DNA of 64,000 nucleotides from CBDCMJ01 sp965218875 (GTDB taxonomy: Bacteria > Chloroflexota > Dehalococcoidia > Lucifugimonadales > UBA3495). Numbering within the stretch: the stretch's first letter is position 1; every line of letters begins with the position of its first letter. The stretch covers positions 186,001 through 250,000 of the forward strand of contig OZ244707.1 of assembly GCA_965218875.1 (NCBI GenBank), given 5' to 3'. A model generated the notes under the pieces. That model was not told the DNA's origin. It did no database searches and saw only the letters and a list, made by a program, of their open reading frames with translations. The translations under genes were made by a program, and so were the position numbers. Shown here piece by piece: positions 48,041-55,917 of the stretch.

Positions 48041-49963
48041 CTAGACCTCATCCGGTTGGTGCGAGAGGTTTTTCTGGGAGCAGACTACCTCGCCGCCACT
48101 GAGGATAACGCCGTCCTCACAACGGCACTCGATCCTGCCGCTGTCGAATTGCTCCTCGTAGAGACGGGCATACAGCCCCTTCTTAAGCATTAACTGGGCG
48201 TGGGTCCCTTGCTCGACGATGCGGCCGTGGTCTACCGCGTAGATCACGTCTGCTGCCATGATGGTTGAGAGCCGGTGAGCGATAGCCACGGTGGTCCGGT
48301 CCTTCATTAGCGGTTCTAGCGCAGCCTGCACGTATCGCTCGCTAGCTGTGTCGAGAGAGGAAGTCGCTTCGTCGAGGATCAGCAGCCGCGGCTGATGCAG
48401 GATAACGCGGGCGATGGCCAACCGTTGCCGCTCTCCACCGGAAAGCCGGTAGCCTCGCTCGCCCACCACGGTGTCGTAGCCATCCGGAAATTCCATGATC
48501 CGGTCGTGTATGTAGGCGGCGGAGGCGGCCGCTTCCAACTCTTCTTCGGTGGCGTCCGGCTTCCCGTATAGGAGGTTGGCCCTCAAGCTCGCATGAAACA
48601 GGTAACTATCCTGAGTAACAAAGCCGATGAACTCAGACAGTGACGTCAGGCTGATATTCCGGACATTCACCCCATCGATGTATACCGCGCCCTGAGTGGC
48701 GTCATAGAGCCGGGGAATCAAGTAGGCGATACTGGTCTTTCCGGCGCCGCTGGGCCCCACCAAAGCGGTTAGCTGGCCGGGCTGGATTTCCAAGCTAACT
48801 CCGTCAAGGGTCAGTCGCTGCTCCGCGTCTCCGTTTCGGTTCCTTTCAAGCCGTTCCTGTGCCGTCAAGGCGTAGTTGAGGGTGACCGACTCGAATCGAA
48901 CCGCGCAGGGCACGGGGCCGGGTTTGAGTTCGACCGGAGCCGGCGCTTCAACTATGTCTTGTTTCAGGTCGAGGTAGCTGAATATCCGCTCGAATAGCGC
49001 CATTGAAGACTGGATCTCGACGGAGACCTCGAGGAGCCGTCCAATGGGGAAGTACAACCGGCTTTGCAGCGTGGTAAACGCAATGATCGTTCCCGCGGTC
49101 ACTCCACCCGAGCCGAGGTCTCCCATTAAGTATCCGGCGAGAAGGTAGATGAATGCGGGCGAGATGGACATGAAGGTCATCACCACCGCGAAAAAGGAAT
49201 GGCCGATCATCTGCTGTCGCACCACCAGGTCCGACAATTTCTGATTGTGCTCATGAAAGTGGGTCATTTCCTGGTGCTGCCGGCCGAACAACTTGGCCAG
49301 CATGATTCCCGACACCGAAAGAGTCTCCTGGGTGATGGAGGTCAACTCGGCCGTAGACTCTTGCGCTTGGTAAGTGATCGCTCTGCGTCGTGAGCCAACA
49401 AATCTGGTTAAAATAAAGAACACTGGGGCCGTGGCTACGGCCACCAGTGCAAGCTGCCAGGAAAGGACGACCATGGCTACCAAGGTGCTGACGAAGATCA
49501 CTGTGTTGGCTATAGTGTCGGATACCGTGCTGGTCACCACGGTTTGAATTCCAACCACGTCGTTGGATACTCTAGACTGGATTTCTCCCGTGCGAGTGCC
49601 AGTAAAAAACCCTAACGACATCGTTTGGAGGTGTCGATACAACGTGTCCCGCAAGTCCCGCATCACGTTCTGACCCACCTTGTTGGTCAGGTAGGTCTGC
49701 ACGACGCCCAAGCCCCCGCTGGCAACGGCGATGGAGGCCATTACCCCCGCGAGAACCCACAGCAAGTTAAGGTCCGGACCGCCGTCAGCCGGGAACAATG
49801 CCGAATCGAACACCACTTTTATCAATACAGGATTGACCACGCCCAAGCTGGCGGTTACCAGAATCAAAAACCCGATGACGATCAGGGAAGTCCTGTATGG
49901 GGCGAACAACCGGATGATTCGTGGGACCATACTTCTACACCTACCGATATCGTAGCTATGCAA
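48041..49963 (-). CDS. ABC exporter, fused membrane and ATPase domains (MsbA/LmrA-type)
   Basis: 640 residues (an internal ATG at 49930, MVPRIIRLFAPYRTS, is an equally good start). Residues ~10-320 form six transmembrane helices with the exporter pattern (SRVSNDVVGIQTVVTSTVSD). The ATPase domain has Walker A LTALVGPSGAGKTSIAYLIP, Q-loop FVTQDSYLF, signature YRLSGGERQRLAIARVI, Walker B LLILDEATSSLD and H-loop VAIAHRLSTI. It works as a homodimer or heterodimer; no partner gene is adjacent. The substrate may be lipid or drug. Confidence 0.94.
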   Translation of the reverse strand: MHSYDIGRCRSMVPRIIRLFAPYRTSLIVIGFLILVTASLGVVNPVLIKVVFDSALFPADGGPDLNLLWVLAGVMASIAVASGGLGVVQTYLTNKVGQNVMRDLRDTLYRHLQTMSLGFFTGTRTGEIQSRVSNDVVGIQTVVTSTVSDTIANTVIFVSTLVAMVVLSWQLALVAVATAPVFFILTRFVGSRRRAITYQAQESTAELTSITQETLSVSGIMLAKLFGRQHQEMTHFHEHNQKLSDLVVRQQMIGHSFFAVVMTFMSISPAFIYLLAGYLMGDLGSGGVTAGTIIAFTTLQSRLYFPIGRLLEVSVEIQSSMALFERIFSYLDLKQDIVEAPAPVELKPGPVPCAVRFESVTLNYALTAQERLERNRNGDAEQRLTLDGVSLEIQPGQLTALVGPSGAGKTSIAYLIPRLYDATQGAVYIDGVNVRNISLTSLSEFIGFVTQDSYLFHASLRANLLYGKPDATEEELEAAASAAYIHDRIMEFPDGYDTVVGERGYRLSGGERQRLAIARVILHQPRLLILDEATSSLDTASERYVQAALEPLMKDRTTVAIAHRLSTIMAADVIYAVDHGRIVEQGTHAQLMLKKGLYARLYEEQFDSGRIECRCEDGVILSGGEVVCSQKNLSHQPDEV

Positions 49964-50187
49964 GTTCGGCGCGCAAAGGAGCTCTGCAATAATTGAAGGC
50001 GGTCTTTCGGGCTATTCTGACCCGTCAGCCGCAACGACCTGGGGCTATCTGCGAGCTCCCGCAGGCAGAACACCAGCGGGAAAACGAAAACGGAACGGCG
50101 GGGATGACGCCCCGCATCCCGCTCCCCTAGTATATCGCAGCCGGTCCAAGAGACGGCGAGCGCACATCATGCCTCCGCCACTCGCCG

Positions 50188-50217
50188 TTGACACGGCCTC
50201 CGGCTTGATCCTATAAT
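50188..50217 (+). promoter_or_regulatory. Sigma-70-type promoter of the thiamin operon
   Basis: TTGACA (50188-50193) and TATAAT (50212-50217), 18 bp apart, both perfect consensus. Transcription would start near 50224, about 27 nt before the riboswitch. Confidence 0.85.
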
Positions 50218-50250
50218 GGCCGCATCTTAACAATCGAATAAACCAAGGCA

Positions 50251-50346
50251 CGTAGGGGAGCTCGGTTGAGCCGGGCTGAGAGGGCGACCGCATATGTCAC
50301 CGACCCTTGCGAACCTGATCTGGGTAATGCCAGCGGAGGGAACAGG
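50251..50346 (+). ncRNA. TPP riboswitch (thi-box)
   Basis: Conserved blocks in order: GGGGAGCTCGG, the GGGCTGAGAGGG core, ACCGACCCTTGCGAACCTGA and TCTGGGTAATGCCAGCGGAG-GGAA. These are the TPP aptamer elements (P1-P5, CUGAGA and ACCUGA boxes). It follows the promoter and precedes a hairpin with a T-tract (50369-50401), so control is probably by transcription termination when thiamin pyrophosphate is bound. The downstream genes are the thiamin-precursor transporter. Confidence 0.96.
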
Positions 50347-50368
50347 GCTGCCGTAATGCTGCTATTCT

Positions 50369-50401
50369 AGGCCGTCAGGCGTTTTGTCCGGCGGCCTTTT
50401 T
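50369..50401 (+). terminator. Riboswitch expression-platform terminator
   Basis: AGGCCGTCAGG pairs imperfectly with CCGGCGGCCT around a CGTTTTGT loop, followed by TTTTT, just after the TPP aptamer and before the first gene. Confidence 0.75.
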
Positions 50402-50431
50402 GCGTTACCGTCGCGCGGCCCGACCACACCT

Positions 50432-51250
50432 ATGTCAACAGCCATCCCGCAACCCGCCATACAGGCCGTCGCCATCGACAAGCACTACTGGGTGGACGGC
50501 CGACAGGAGCAGGTCCTGTCCGAAATCAGCCTGACGGTAGAGTCGGGAGAGTTCGTGAGCCTCATCGGCCCCAGCGGTTGCGGCAAGAGCACTCTGCTCA
50601 ACATCATCGCGGGACTGGACCAGCCCGACTCTGGCGCCGTCGAGTTGGACGGCGAATCGGACCAGGGGCCGGACGGCAACCGCGTCAACCCCAGGCTGGG
50701 CCGGATCGGTTACATGCAACAGAAGGACCTCCTGATGCCTTGGCGCACGGTGTTGGACAACGCCGCCCTGGGATTGGAACTTCACGGCGTACCCCTCCGC
50801 CAGGCCCGGCAGAGGGCCCTGGAGCTAACCGGTCTGTTCGGTCTGGAGGGGTTCGAGAATCAATACCCTTTCGCCCTGTCCGGGGGCATGCGTCAGCGTG
50901 CCGCTTTCCTCCGCACCATGCTGCTGGACCAGAGAGTCGTCTTGCTGGACGAGCCTTTCGGCGCGCTGGACGCTTTGACCCGGATCCAGATGCAGGAGTG
51001 GCTGATGGACCTGTGGGCCACCCTGGGAAAGACCATTATCCTGATTACTCACGACGTGGACGAGGCGATCCTGCTCTCCGACCGGGTGTACGTGTTGACC
51101 GCCCGCCCGGCTCGCGTGGAAATGGTGATGGACGTAGGGCTGCCCCGGCCCCGGGACTTCAGCATGGTCACCGAGGCCGGCTTCGTGGACCTCAAGGCCC
51201 GGCTGATGGCCCCCCTCCACCGGCAAAACGCCGGACCCGCGGGATTATAG
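50432..51250 (+). CDS. Thiamin-precursor ABC transporter ATPase (ThiZ-like)
   Basis: 272 residues from ATG 50432. Walker A LIGPSGCGKSTLLNIIAGLD, signature FALSGGMRQRAAFLRTMLLD, Walker B VVLLDEPFGALDALTR and H-loop IILITHDVDEAILLSDRV, with the SsuB/TauB/ThiZ-type family layout. It powers the permease and binding protein encoded next. The TPP riboswitch upstream identifies the substrate as a thiamin-related pyrimidine. Confidence 0.93.
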   Translation: MSTAIPQPAIQAVAIDKHYWVDGRQEQVLSEISLTVESGEFVSLIGPSGCGKSTLLNIIAGLDQPDSGAVELDGESDQGPDGNRVNPRLGRIGYMQQKDLLMPWRTVLDNAALGLELHGVPLRQARQRALELTGLFGLEGFENQYPFALSGGMRQRAAFLRTMLLDQRVVLLDEPFGALDALTRIQMQEWLMDLWATLGKTIILITHDVDEAILLSDRVYVLTARPARVEMVMDVGLPRPRDFSMVTEAGFVDLKARLMAPLHRQNAGPAGL

Positions 51251-51260
51251 GCTGGACAGG

Positions 51261-52157
51261 TTGGACATTCGTCTCGTGAGACTGCTCAGGGAAAAGACCG
51301 TCCTAATTACCGGAGCCGGGGATGCCTCGCGCGCGCCGGACGGCCGGTCTTTGGGGGCCGGGCTGGCTCCCGCCGCCTGGAGCCGCCTGCGGTCCTGGAC
51401 CATACCGGTGGCCGTCCTAGCCGCGCTGCTGGGCGCCTGGGAACTGTGGGTCCAGGTAGGAGAAGTGCCCAAGTGGCAGCTACCCGCCCCTTCCATCATC
51501 GCCAGGGAGTTAGCCGAAAGCCGCGCCTTGCTTTGGGAGAACGCGCTGGTCACCCTCGAGGAGATTGCCCTGGGATTCCTGGCCGCCCTTGGGGCCGGGC
51601 TGGCCCTGGCCGCCCTTATCGCCTATTCCAGGATCTTGGAACGCTCCATCTATCCCATCGTCATAGCTTCCCAGACCATTCCCATAATCGCCATCGCCCC
51701 GCTGCTCCTCATTTGGGTCGGCTACGGCATTACCCCCAAAGTAATTGTGGTGGCACTGATCTGCTTCTATCCCATCGCAGTCAACACCGTCGACGGGCTG
51801 AAAGCCGTGGACCCGGACATGGTCAACATGATGCGCACCCTGGGAGCGTCCCGGTGGCAGGTATTCGTCAAGCTGCAGGTGCCCACCTCAATGCCTTTCA
51901 TGTTTTCGGGCATAAAAGTCGGCATCTCGGTCAGCGTCATCGCCGCGGTAATCGGCGAGTGGGTGGGAGGCAGCGCCGGGTTGGGATACCTCATCACCTA
52001 CTCCCAACCCTTGTTCCTGACCGCCAGGGTCTTTGCCGCCATCGTCGTCTTGTCCTTCATGGGAGTGTCCCTATTTGTGCTTGCCGGCTTCGTGGAGCGG
52101 CTCATGCTTCCCTGGTATTACACCGAGCGGCGGTCCAGGACCTTGACGCGGCCCTGA
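51261..52157 (+). CDS. Thiamin-precursor ABC transporter permease (ThiX-like)
   Basis: 298 residues from a TTG. About six transmembrane helices from ~residue 48 (WTIPVAVLAALLGAWELWVQ). The permease signature is GASRWQVFVKLQVPTSMPFM (EAA loop contacting the ATPase), with IASQTIPIIAIAPLLLIWVG before it. The ~40-residue N-terminal extension is unusual, so the start is uncertain. It is 10 bp after the ATPase gene. Confidence 0.92.
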   Translation: MDIRLVRLLREKTVLITGAGDASRAPDGRSLGAGLAPAAWSRLRSWTIPVAVLAALLGAWELWVQVGEVPKWQLPAPSIIARELAESRALLWENALVTLEEIALGFLAALGAGLALAALIAYSRILERSIYPIVIASQTIPIIAIAPLLLIWVGYGITPKVIVVALICFYPIAVNTVDGLKAVDPDMVNMMRTLGASRWQVFVKLQVPTSMPFMFSGIKVGISVSVIAAVIGEWVGGSAGLGYLITYSQPLFLTARVFAAIVVLSFMGVSLFVLAGFVERLMLPWYYTERRSRTLTRP

Positions 52158-52203
52158 CGAGGCAGCTTGCGGCTTCATATCACGAGACAGGGAGAGCGGG
52201 TGA

Positions 52204-53268
52204 ATGAAAAACATCAGCGGAATCAAGAAACTGGCTGGACTACTGGCAATCGCGGCGGCGTTTTTAGTAGTGGCGGCGGCCTGCGGCTCAGGGGCCACCC
52301 CGACCCCGGAACCCACGGCAGCGCCGACACCGGAACCAACAGAGGCGCCAACACCGGGACCGCTGACCGAAGTGTCGGTCTCCCTGGACTGGTTCCCCTG
52401 GTCCAATCACTCCGGTCTGTACGTGGCCCTGGACAAGGGTTATTTCGCCGAGGAGGGCCTGGCGGTGGACATACATCCCCCGGCGGACCCTGCCTCCGTC
52501 CTGCAGACGGTGGCCGCCGGCCGGGACCACTTTGGCATCAACTACCAGACCGGCGTGTTGATTGCCCGGGAGCAGGGCATCCCGGTGGTCTCCATCATGG
52601 CCCTGGTGCAACACCCCCTCAATTCCGTCATGACCTTGGCCGAGTCGGGAATTGCCGAACCCAAGGACCTGGCCGGCAAGACCGTCGGCTGGCCTGGAAT
52701 ACCCGACAACGAACCCCTGCTGGACACTATGCTGAGCAGCCAGGGGTTGAGTCTCAGCGACGTGGAACTGGTCAACGTGGGGTTCGACCTGGTGCCGGCC
52801 CTGATCGGCAAGAAGGTGGACGCGATAGTCGGCGCCTATTGGGTGCACGAGTCCATTTCGGCCAACAACCAGGGCTTCGAACTGAACATTATGCGCATGG
52901 AAGAGCACGGTGTTCCCGACTTCTACGAACTGCTGCTGGTGGCAAATGAGGATATAATCGCCAACGAGCCCGAATTGGTCCAGGGTTTCGTGCGGGCGGC
53001 CAAGCGCGGCTACGAGGACGCTATCGCGGATCCCCGGGGGTCCGTGGAACTCCTCAAGCGGCTGAGACCCGAGGTGGACCTGTCAATCGAGCTGCCCGGG
53101 GTGGACCTGCTGGCCCCCCTGTGGTCTGCCGGCACGATGGGTTTCGGCTGGCAGGAAGAAGCCCGGTGGGTGGAATTCGCCAAGTGGATGCGGGACAACG
53201 GCCTGCTCACCACGGAAGGGGACGCTTCGGCGGCGTTCGACAACAGTTTCGTAGCCAACGCCAACTAG
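52204..53268 (+). CDS. NMT1/THI5-type substrate-binding lipoprotein (ThiY-like)
   Basis: 354 residues. Lipoprotein signal ending LVVAAACGSG (lipobox Cys ~27) with a TPTPEPTAAPTPEPTE linker (~32-50). The binding domain starts VSVSLDWFPWSNHSGLYVAL and continues GYFAEEGLAVDIHPPADPAS and DHFGINYQTGVLIAREQG, the NMT1/THI5 pattern of HMP and formylaminopyrimidine binding proteins. With the ATPase and permease it imports a thiamin pyrimidine precursor, and the riboswitch supports this. Confidence 0.94.
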   Translation: MKNISGIKKLAGLLAIAAAFLVVAAACGSGATPTPEPTAAPTPEPTEAPTPGPLTEVSVSLDWFPWSNHSGLYVALDKGYFAEEGLAVDIHPPADPASVLQTVAAGRDHFGINYQTGVLIAREQGIPVVSIMALVQHPLNSVMTLAESGIAEPKDLAGKTVGWPGIPDNEPLLDTMLSSQGLSLSDVELVNVGFDLVPALIGKKVDAIVGAYWVHESISANNQGFELNIMRMEEHGVPDFYELLLVANEDIIANEPELVQGFVRAAKRGYEDAIADPRGSVELLKRLRPEVDLSIELPGVDLLAPLWSAGTMGFGWQEEARWVEFAKWMRDNGLLTTEGDASAAFDNSFVANAN

Positions 53269-53706
53269 CCGACAATTAACCGGCAATTGGCCTTGGCAGC
53301 CTTGGGGGCCGCGGCGACTTCAGGCCCCCTTGGCGGTTGCCGGTACGGCGCAGGGAACCCCTACGGAGATTCCAGGGCGCTGTGGCGAGCCTGGCCTTGC
53401 TGATTGGGTGCGGATGCCGCGGCCATGTTCAGGCGCCGCCGCGCTGGGGCGCGTGAACACCTCCGGGCCCAACGCGGTCCTGCCATGTCCTTTCTGGGTG
53501 AGGCCTCTCAAGTCCTTCACCGGAGGCAGGCCGGGCCTGTACCGCCGGAAGTGAGCGCCGGCGCTCTTGTACTGCCGTTCGTTGCGCTCCTCGATAAGAC
53601 TGTGAGGAGACCTTGGGGCACACCCCAGGCGGTGGAGCGGGGCCCCGCGTCCGGCGGTGGTATACTTTACCGCAGATTGCCAGGACGGACAAAACAGGAG
53701 ATGTCC
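53269..53706. other. Gene-free spacer between thiY and the GYD gene
   Basis: GC-rich with only shadow frames. A hairpin GGGGGCC / GGCCCCC with a 12-nt loop (about 53305-53330) may attenuate transcription after the transporter genes. GTATACTTT near 53661 is a possible -10 region for the next gene. Confidence 0.4.
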
Positions 53707-54039
53707 ATGCCGTTTTATTTTCTGCTGAGCAGGCTGACCGACGAGGGCAAGAAGATGGTGCACTCGAACCACCATCTGGTGGTGGAGACGGCTCGGGAGA
53801 TCGATGTGGAAGGCGCCGAGATTCTGGGGCAGTACGCGGTCCTGGGCCGTTACGACTACGTGATGATGGTAGAGGCTGAGGACAATGACGCCGTGGCCCG
53901 GCTATCTCTGGAGTTGGGAGTGAGGAGCGGCCTCCACATAGAGACCTTGCCGGCCATCGCCGTCGGCTTCCTAGACCGGCGAATCGTGGATGATCCGGTG
54001 TGGACGGAGTCCAGCATCCAAACCTCTCCTGACGGGTAG
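53707..54039 (+). CDS. GYD-domain protein
   Basis: 110 residues from ATG 53707, chosen because AGGAG lies 6 bp upstream (ATG 53701 is also possible). GYD domain pattern: YFLLSRLTDEGKKMVHSN, then GAEILGQYAVLGRYDYVMMVEAEDN and ETLPAIAVGFLD. The family is a small dimeric alpha/beta-barrel-like fold without known activity, often found beside biosynthetic genes. Here it sits between the thiamin transporter and tenA. Confidence 0.85.
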   Translation: MPFYFLLSRLTDEGKKMVHSNHHLVVETAREIDVEGAEILGQYAVLGRYDYVMMVEAEDNDAVARLSLELGVRSGLHIETLPAIAVGFLDRRIVDDPVWTESSIQTSPDG

Positions 54040-54196
54040 CGCGGCAACCCCGAGCCGGCTACTGACTGGGGTATCGACATTGCCCCTCCCAGCCATTCTT
54101 AGCTGGACCCGGCGGGATCGACGGTCTGAAGGCGGGGTCGTTTCGCCGGGGGCTGCCCCCAGACCGCGGGGCATAGTTTAGGAGGACCGGAATCGG

Positions 54197-54859
54197 ATGG
54201 GCTTGAGCGACCAACTCAAGGCCGGCGTAGACCCTCTGTGGGAGGAGGTAGTTTCCCACCCGTTTGTCATTCAACTGGGCGACGGCTCGCTGTCTCCCGA
54301 CGTGTTTCATCGATACTTCGAGCAGGACTACCTCTTCCTCAAAGACTGGCTGATGCTTCTCAGCCTGGCGGCCGCCAAGGCGCCCGACTTTGACGCCGCC
54401 CGCCGCCTGGTAGGCTTTCTTCACCTGGGACTGGGCGGCGAGGAGGGCCTCTTTCGCCGGGCCTTCAGCGAACGGGGCCTATCGCCCCGGCAGATGGACA
54501 CCCTGGAATACCGGCCCGCAACCCTGCATTACAGCGGCTACCTGCGCCGGACCGCCTACGAGGGTAGTTTCCTGGACCTCGTCGCCACCCTCCTGGCCGT
54601 TGAGTGGCCCTACCTGGATTGGGCCCAGCGGTTGGCGCAGGCGGGGAAGCGGCCGGAGAATTACTATTACCGCACCTGGATAGATATCCACGTCAGCGCC
54701 CAGATGGTGGGCTTCGTGGACTGGTTGAAGCTGACGGTGGACTCCGCCGACGTGTCTGCCGCCGGTAAAGCCCGCCTGCAAGATATCTTCCGTGACGTGC
54801 TGCGCTACGAGCTGATGTTCTGGGATACGGCATGGCAGGACGACCGTTGGCCGCGGTGA
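54197..54859 (+). CDS. tenA: TenA-family protein, probable amino-pyrimidine hydrolase
   Basis: 220 residues, all-helical TenA/thiaminase-II fold: MGLSDQLKAGVDPLWEEVVS, HPFVIQLGDGSLSPDVFHRY, QDYLFLKDWLMLLSLAAAKA and FLHLGLGGEEGLF. The usual Cys nucleophile region (around residue 135) reads LLAVEWPYLDWAQ with Glu in place of Cys, as in the TenA_E subclass, which acts in salvage of base-degraded thiamin. It overlaps thiD by 4 bp and follows a TPP-controlled precursor importer, so it likely converts imported aminopyrimidine toward HMP for ThiD. Confidence 0.9.
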   Translation: MGLSDQLKAGVDPLWEEVVSHPFVIQLGDGSLSPDVFHRYFEQDYLFLKDWLMLLSLAAAKAPDFDAARRLVGFLHLGLGGEEGLFRRAFSERGLSPRQMDTLEYRPATLHYSGYLRRTAYEGSFLDLVATLLAVEWPYLDWAQRLAQAGKRPENYYYRTWIDIHVSAQMVGFVDWLKLTVDSADVSAAGKARLQDIFRDVLRYELMFWDTAWQDDRWPR

Positions 54860-55668
54860 GAACCGTGCCCTCGGCCATGACCATCGCGGGCTCCGACTCC
54901 GGCGGCGGGGCCGGCATACAAGCGGACCTCAAGACCTTCGCCGCCTTCGGAGTGTACGGCACGTCGGTGCTGACCGCCCTCACGGCGCAGAACACCCTGG
55001 GCGTGACGGCAGTCCACGAGGCGCCCGCCGAGGTAGTCAGGGCCCAGATCGACGCGGTGCTGACCGATATCGGCGCTGAGGCCGTCAAGACGGGTATGCT
55101 GGCCAATAGCTCCATCATAGAATGCGTGGCCGAGGAGCTGTCCCGGCGGCGGGTCCCTTGGCTGGTGGTGGACCCGGTAATGGTGGCCAAGGGGGGAGAT
55201 CCGCTGCTCCGAGAGGATGCGGTGGCCACGCTGCGCCGCCTGTTGATGCCCCTGGCCTCGGTCATTACCCCCAACATTCCCGAGGCGGAAGCCCTCACCG
55301 GCCTGCAAGTGGCATCTGACGCCGACGCCCGGGACGTGGCGCGGGCCCTGGTTGACCTGGGAGCGAAGGCTGTGGTGGTGAAGGGCGGCCACCGGGAGGG
55401 GCCGGCCACCGACCTGTTCTACGACGGTTCAGCCTTCCGGGAATTTTCGGCCCCTCGGATACCCACCGCCAACACCCATGGGACCGGCTGCACCTTCGCC
55501 TCGGCCATCGCCGCGGGCCTGGCCCGAGGAATGCCTCTTCCGGACGCCGTGGCGATGGCCAAGGATTATGTAACCGAGGCCATCCGGCAGTCCTTCCCCG
55601 TGGGCCGCGGCCACGGCCCCCTCAACCACTTCTGGAGGACGTGGCAGACCGCTGGGCGCCGCGATTGA
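54856..55668 (+). CDS. thiD: HMP/HMP-phosphate kinase ThiD
   Basis: 270 residues from GTG 54856 (GTGA overlap with tenA; an ATG at 54832 would add 8). Ribokinase-fold signatures: AMTIAGSDSGGGAGIQADLK, KTGMLANSSIIECVAEEL, LVVDPVMVAKGGDPLL, ITPNIPEAEALTGLQ and the anion-hole ANTHGTGCTFASAIAAGLAR. It phosphorylates HMP twice for thiamin assembly. thiC, thiE and thiG are not in the window. Confidence 0.96.
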   Translation: MRTVPSAMTIAGSDSGGGAGIQADLKTFAAFGVYGTSVLTALTAQNTLGVTAVHEAPAEVVRAQIDAVLTDIGAEAVKTGMLANSSIIECVAEELSRRRVPWLVVDPVMVAKGGDPLLREDAVATLRRLLMPLASVITPNIPEAEALTGLQVASDADARDVARALVDLGAKAVVVKGGHREGPATDLFYDGSAFREFSAPRIPTANTHGTGCTFASAIAAGLARGMPLPDAVAMAKDYVTEAIRQSFPVGRGHGPLNHFWRTWQTAGRRD

Positions 55669-55721
55669 GTCCTGAATTATTGGGTATAATATCCAAAACC
55701 AAAGCAGAGGCTTTTTGCGCG

Positions 55722-55868
55722 ATGCCTGCTAGTAAGAGGAAGCTTCTTACTGCGGAAGACTTGCTCCATCTGCACAGCGAGGGAGTCAAGGGTGAGCTTA
55801 TCAGGGGAGTGCTAGCGAAAATCGTGTCAACCGGAGTGGAACATGGCGTAATCGCAGATGTGGCTTAG
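55722..55868 (+). pseudogene. Truncated Uma2-family nuclease start
   Basis: 48 codons: MPASKRKLLTAEDLLHLHSE, then GVKGELIRGVLAKIVSTGVE and HGVIADVA before a TAG. The 'LLTAEDLxxLxxEGxxxELIRGxL…TGxEH' pattern is the N-terminus of Uma2/PD-(D/E)XK-like proteins, whose full length is ~190 residues. The catalytic core is missing, so this is a fragment. TATAAT at 55685-55690 lies just upstream. Confidence 0.7.
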
Positions 55869-55917
55869 CCACGGCTTCACTCTGCCGGTGCAAGAAATCT
55901 TCGAGTAGTTGGTCCAT

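Noticed and set aside
53404..53700. Extension of the GYD protein upstream
   Set aside because: GYD homology begins at MPFYFLLSRL and AGGAG is spaced for ATG 53707.
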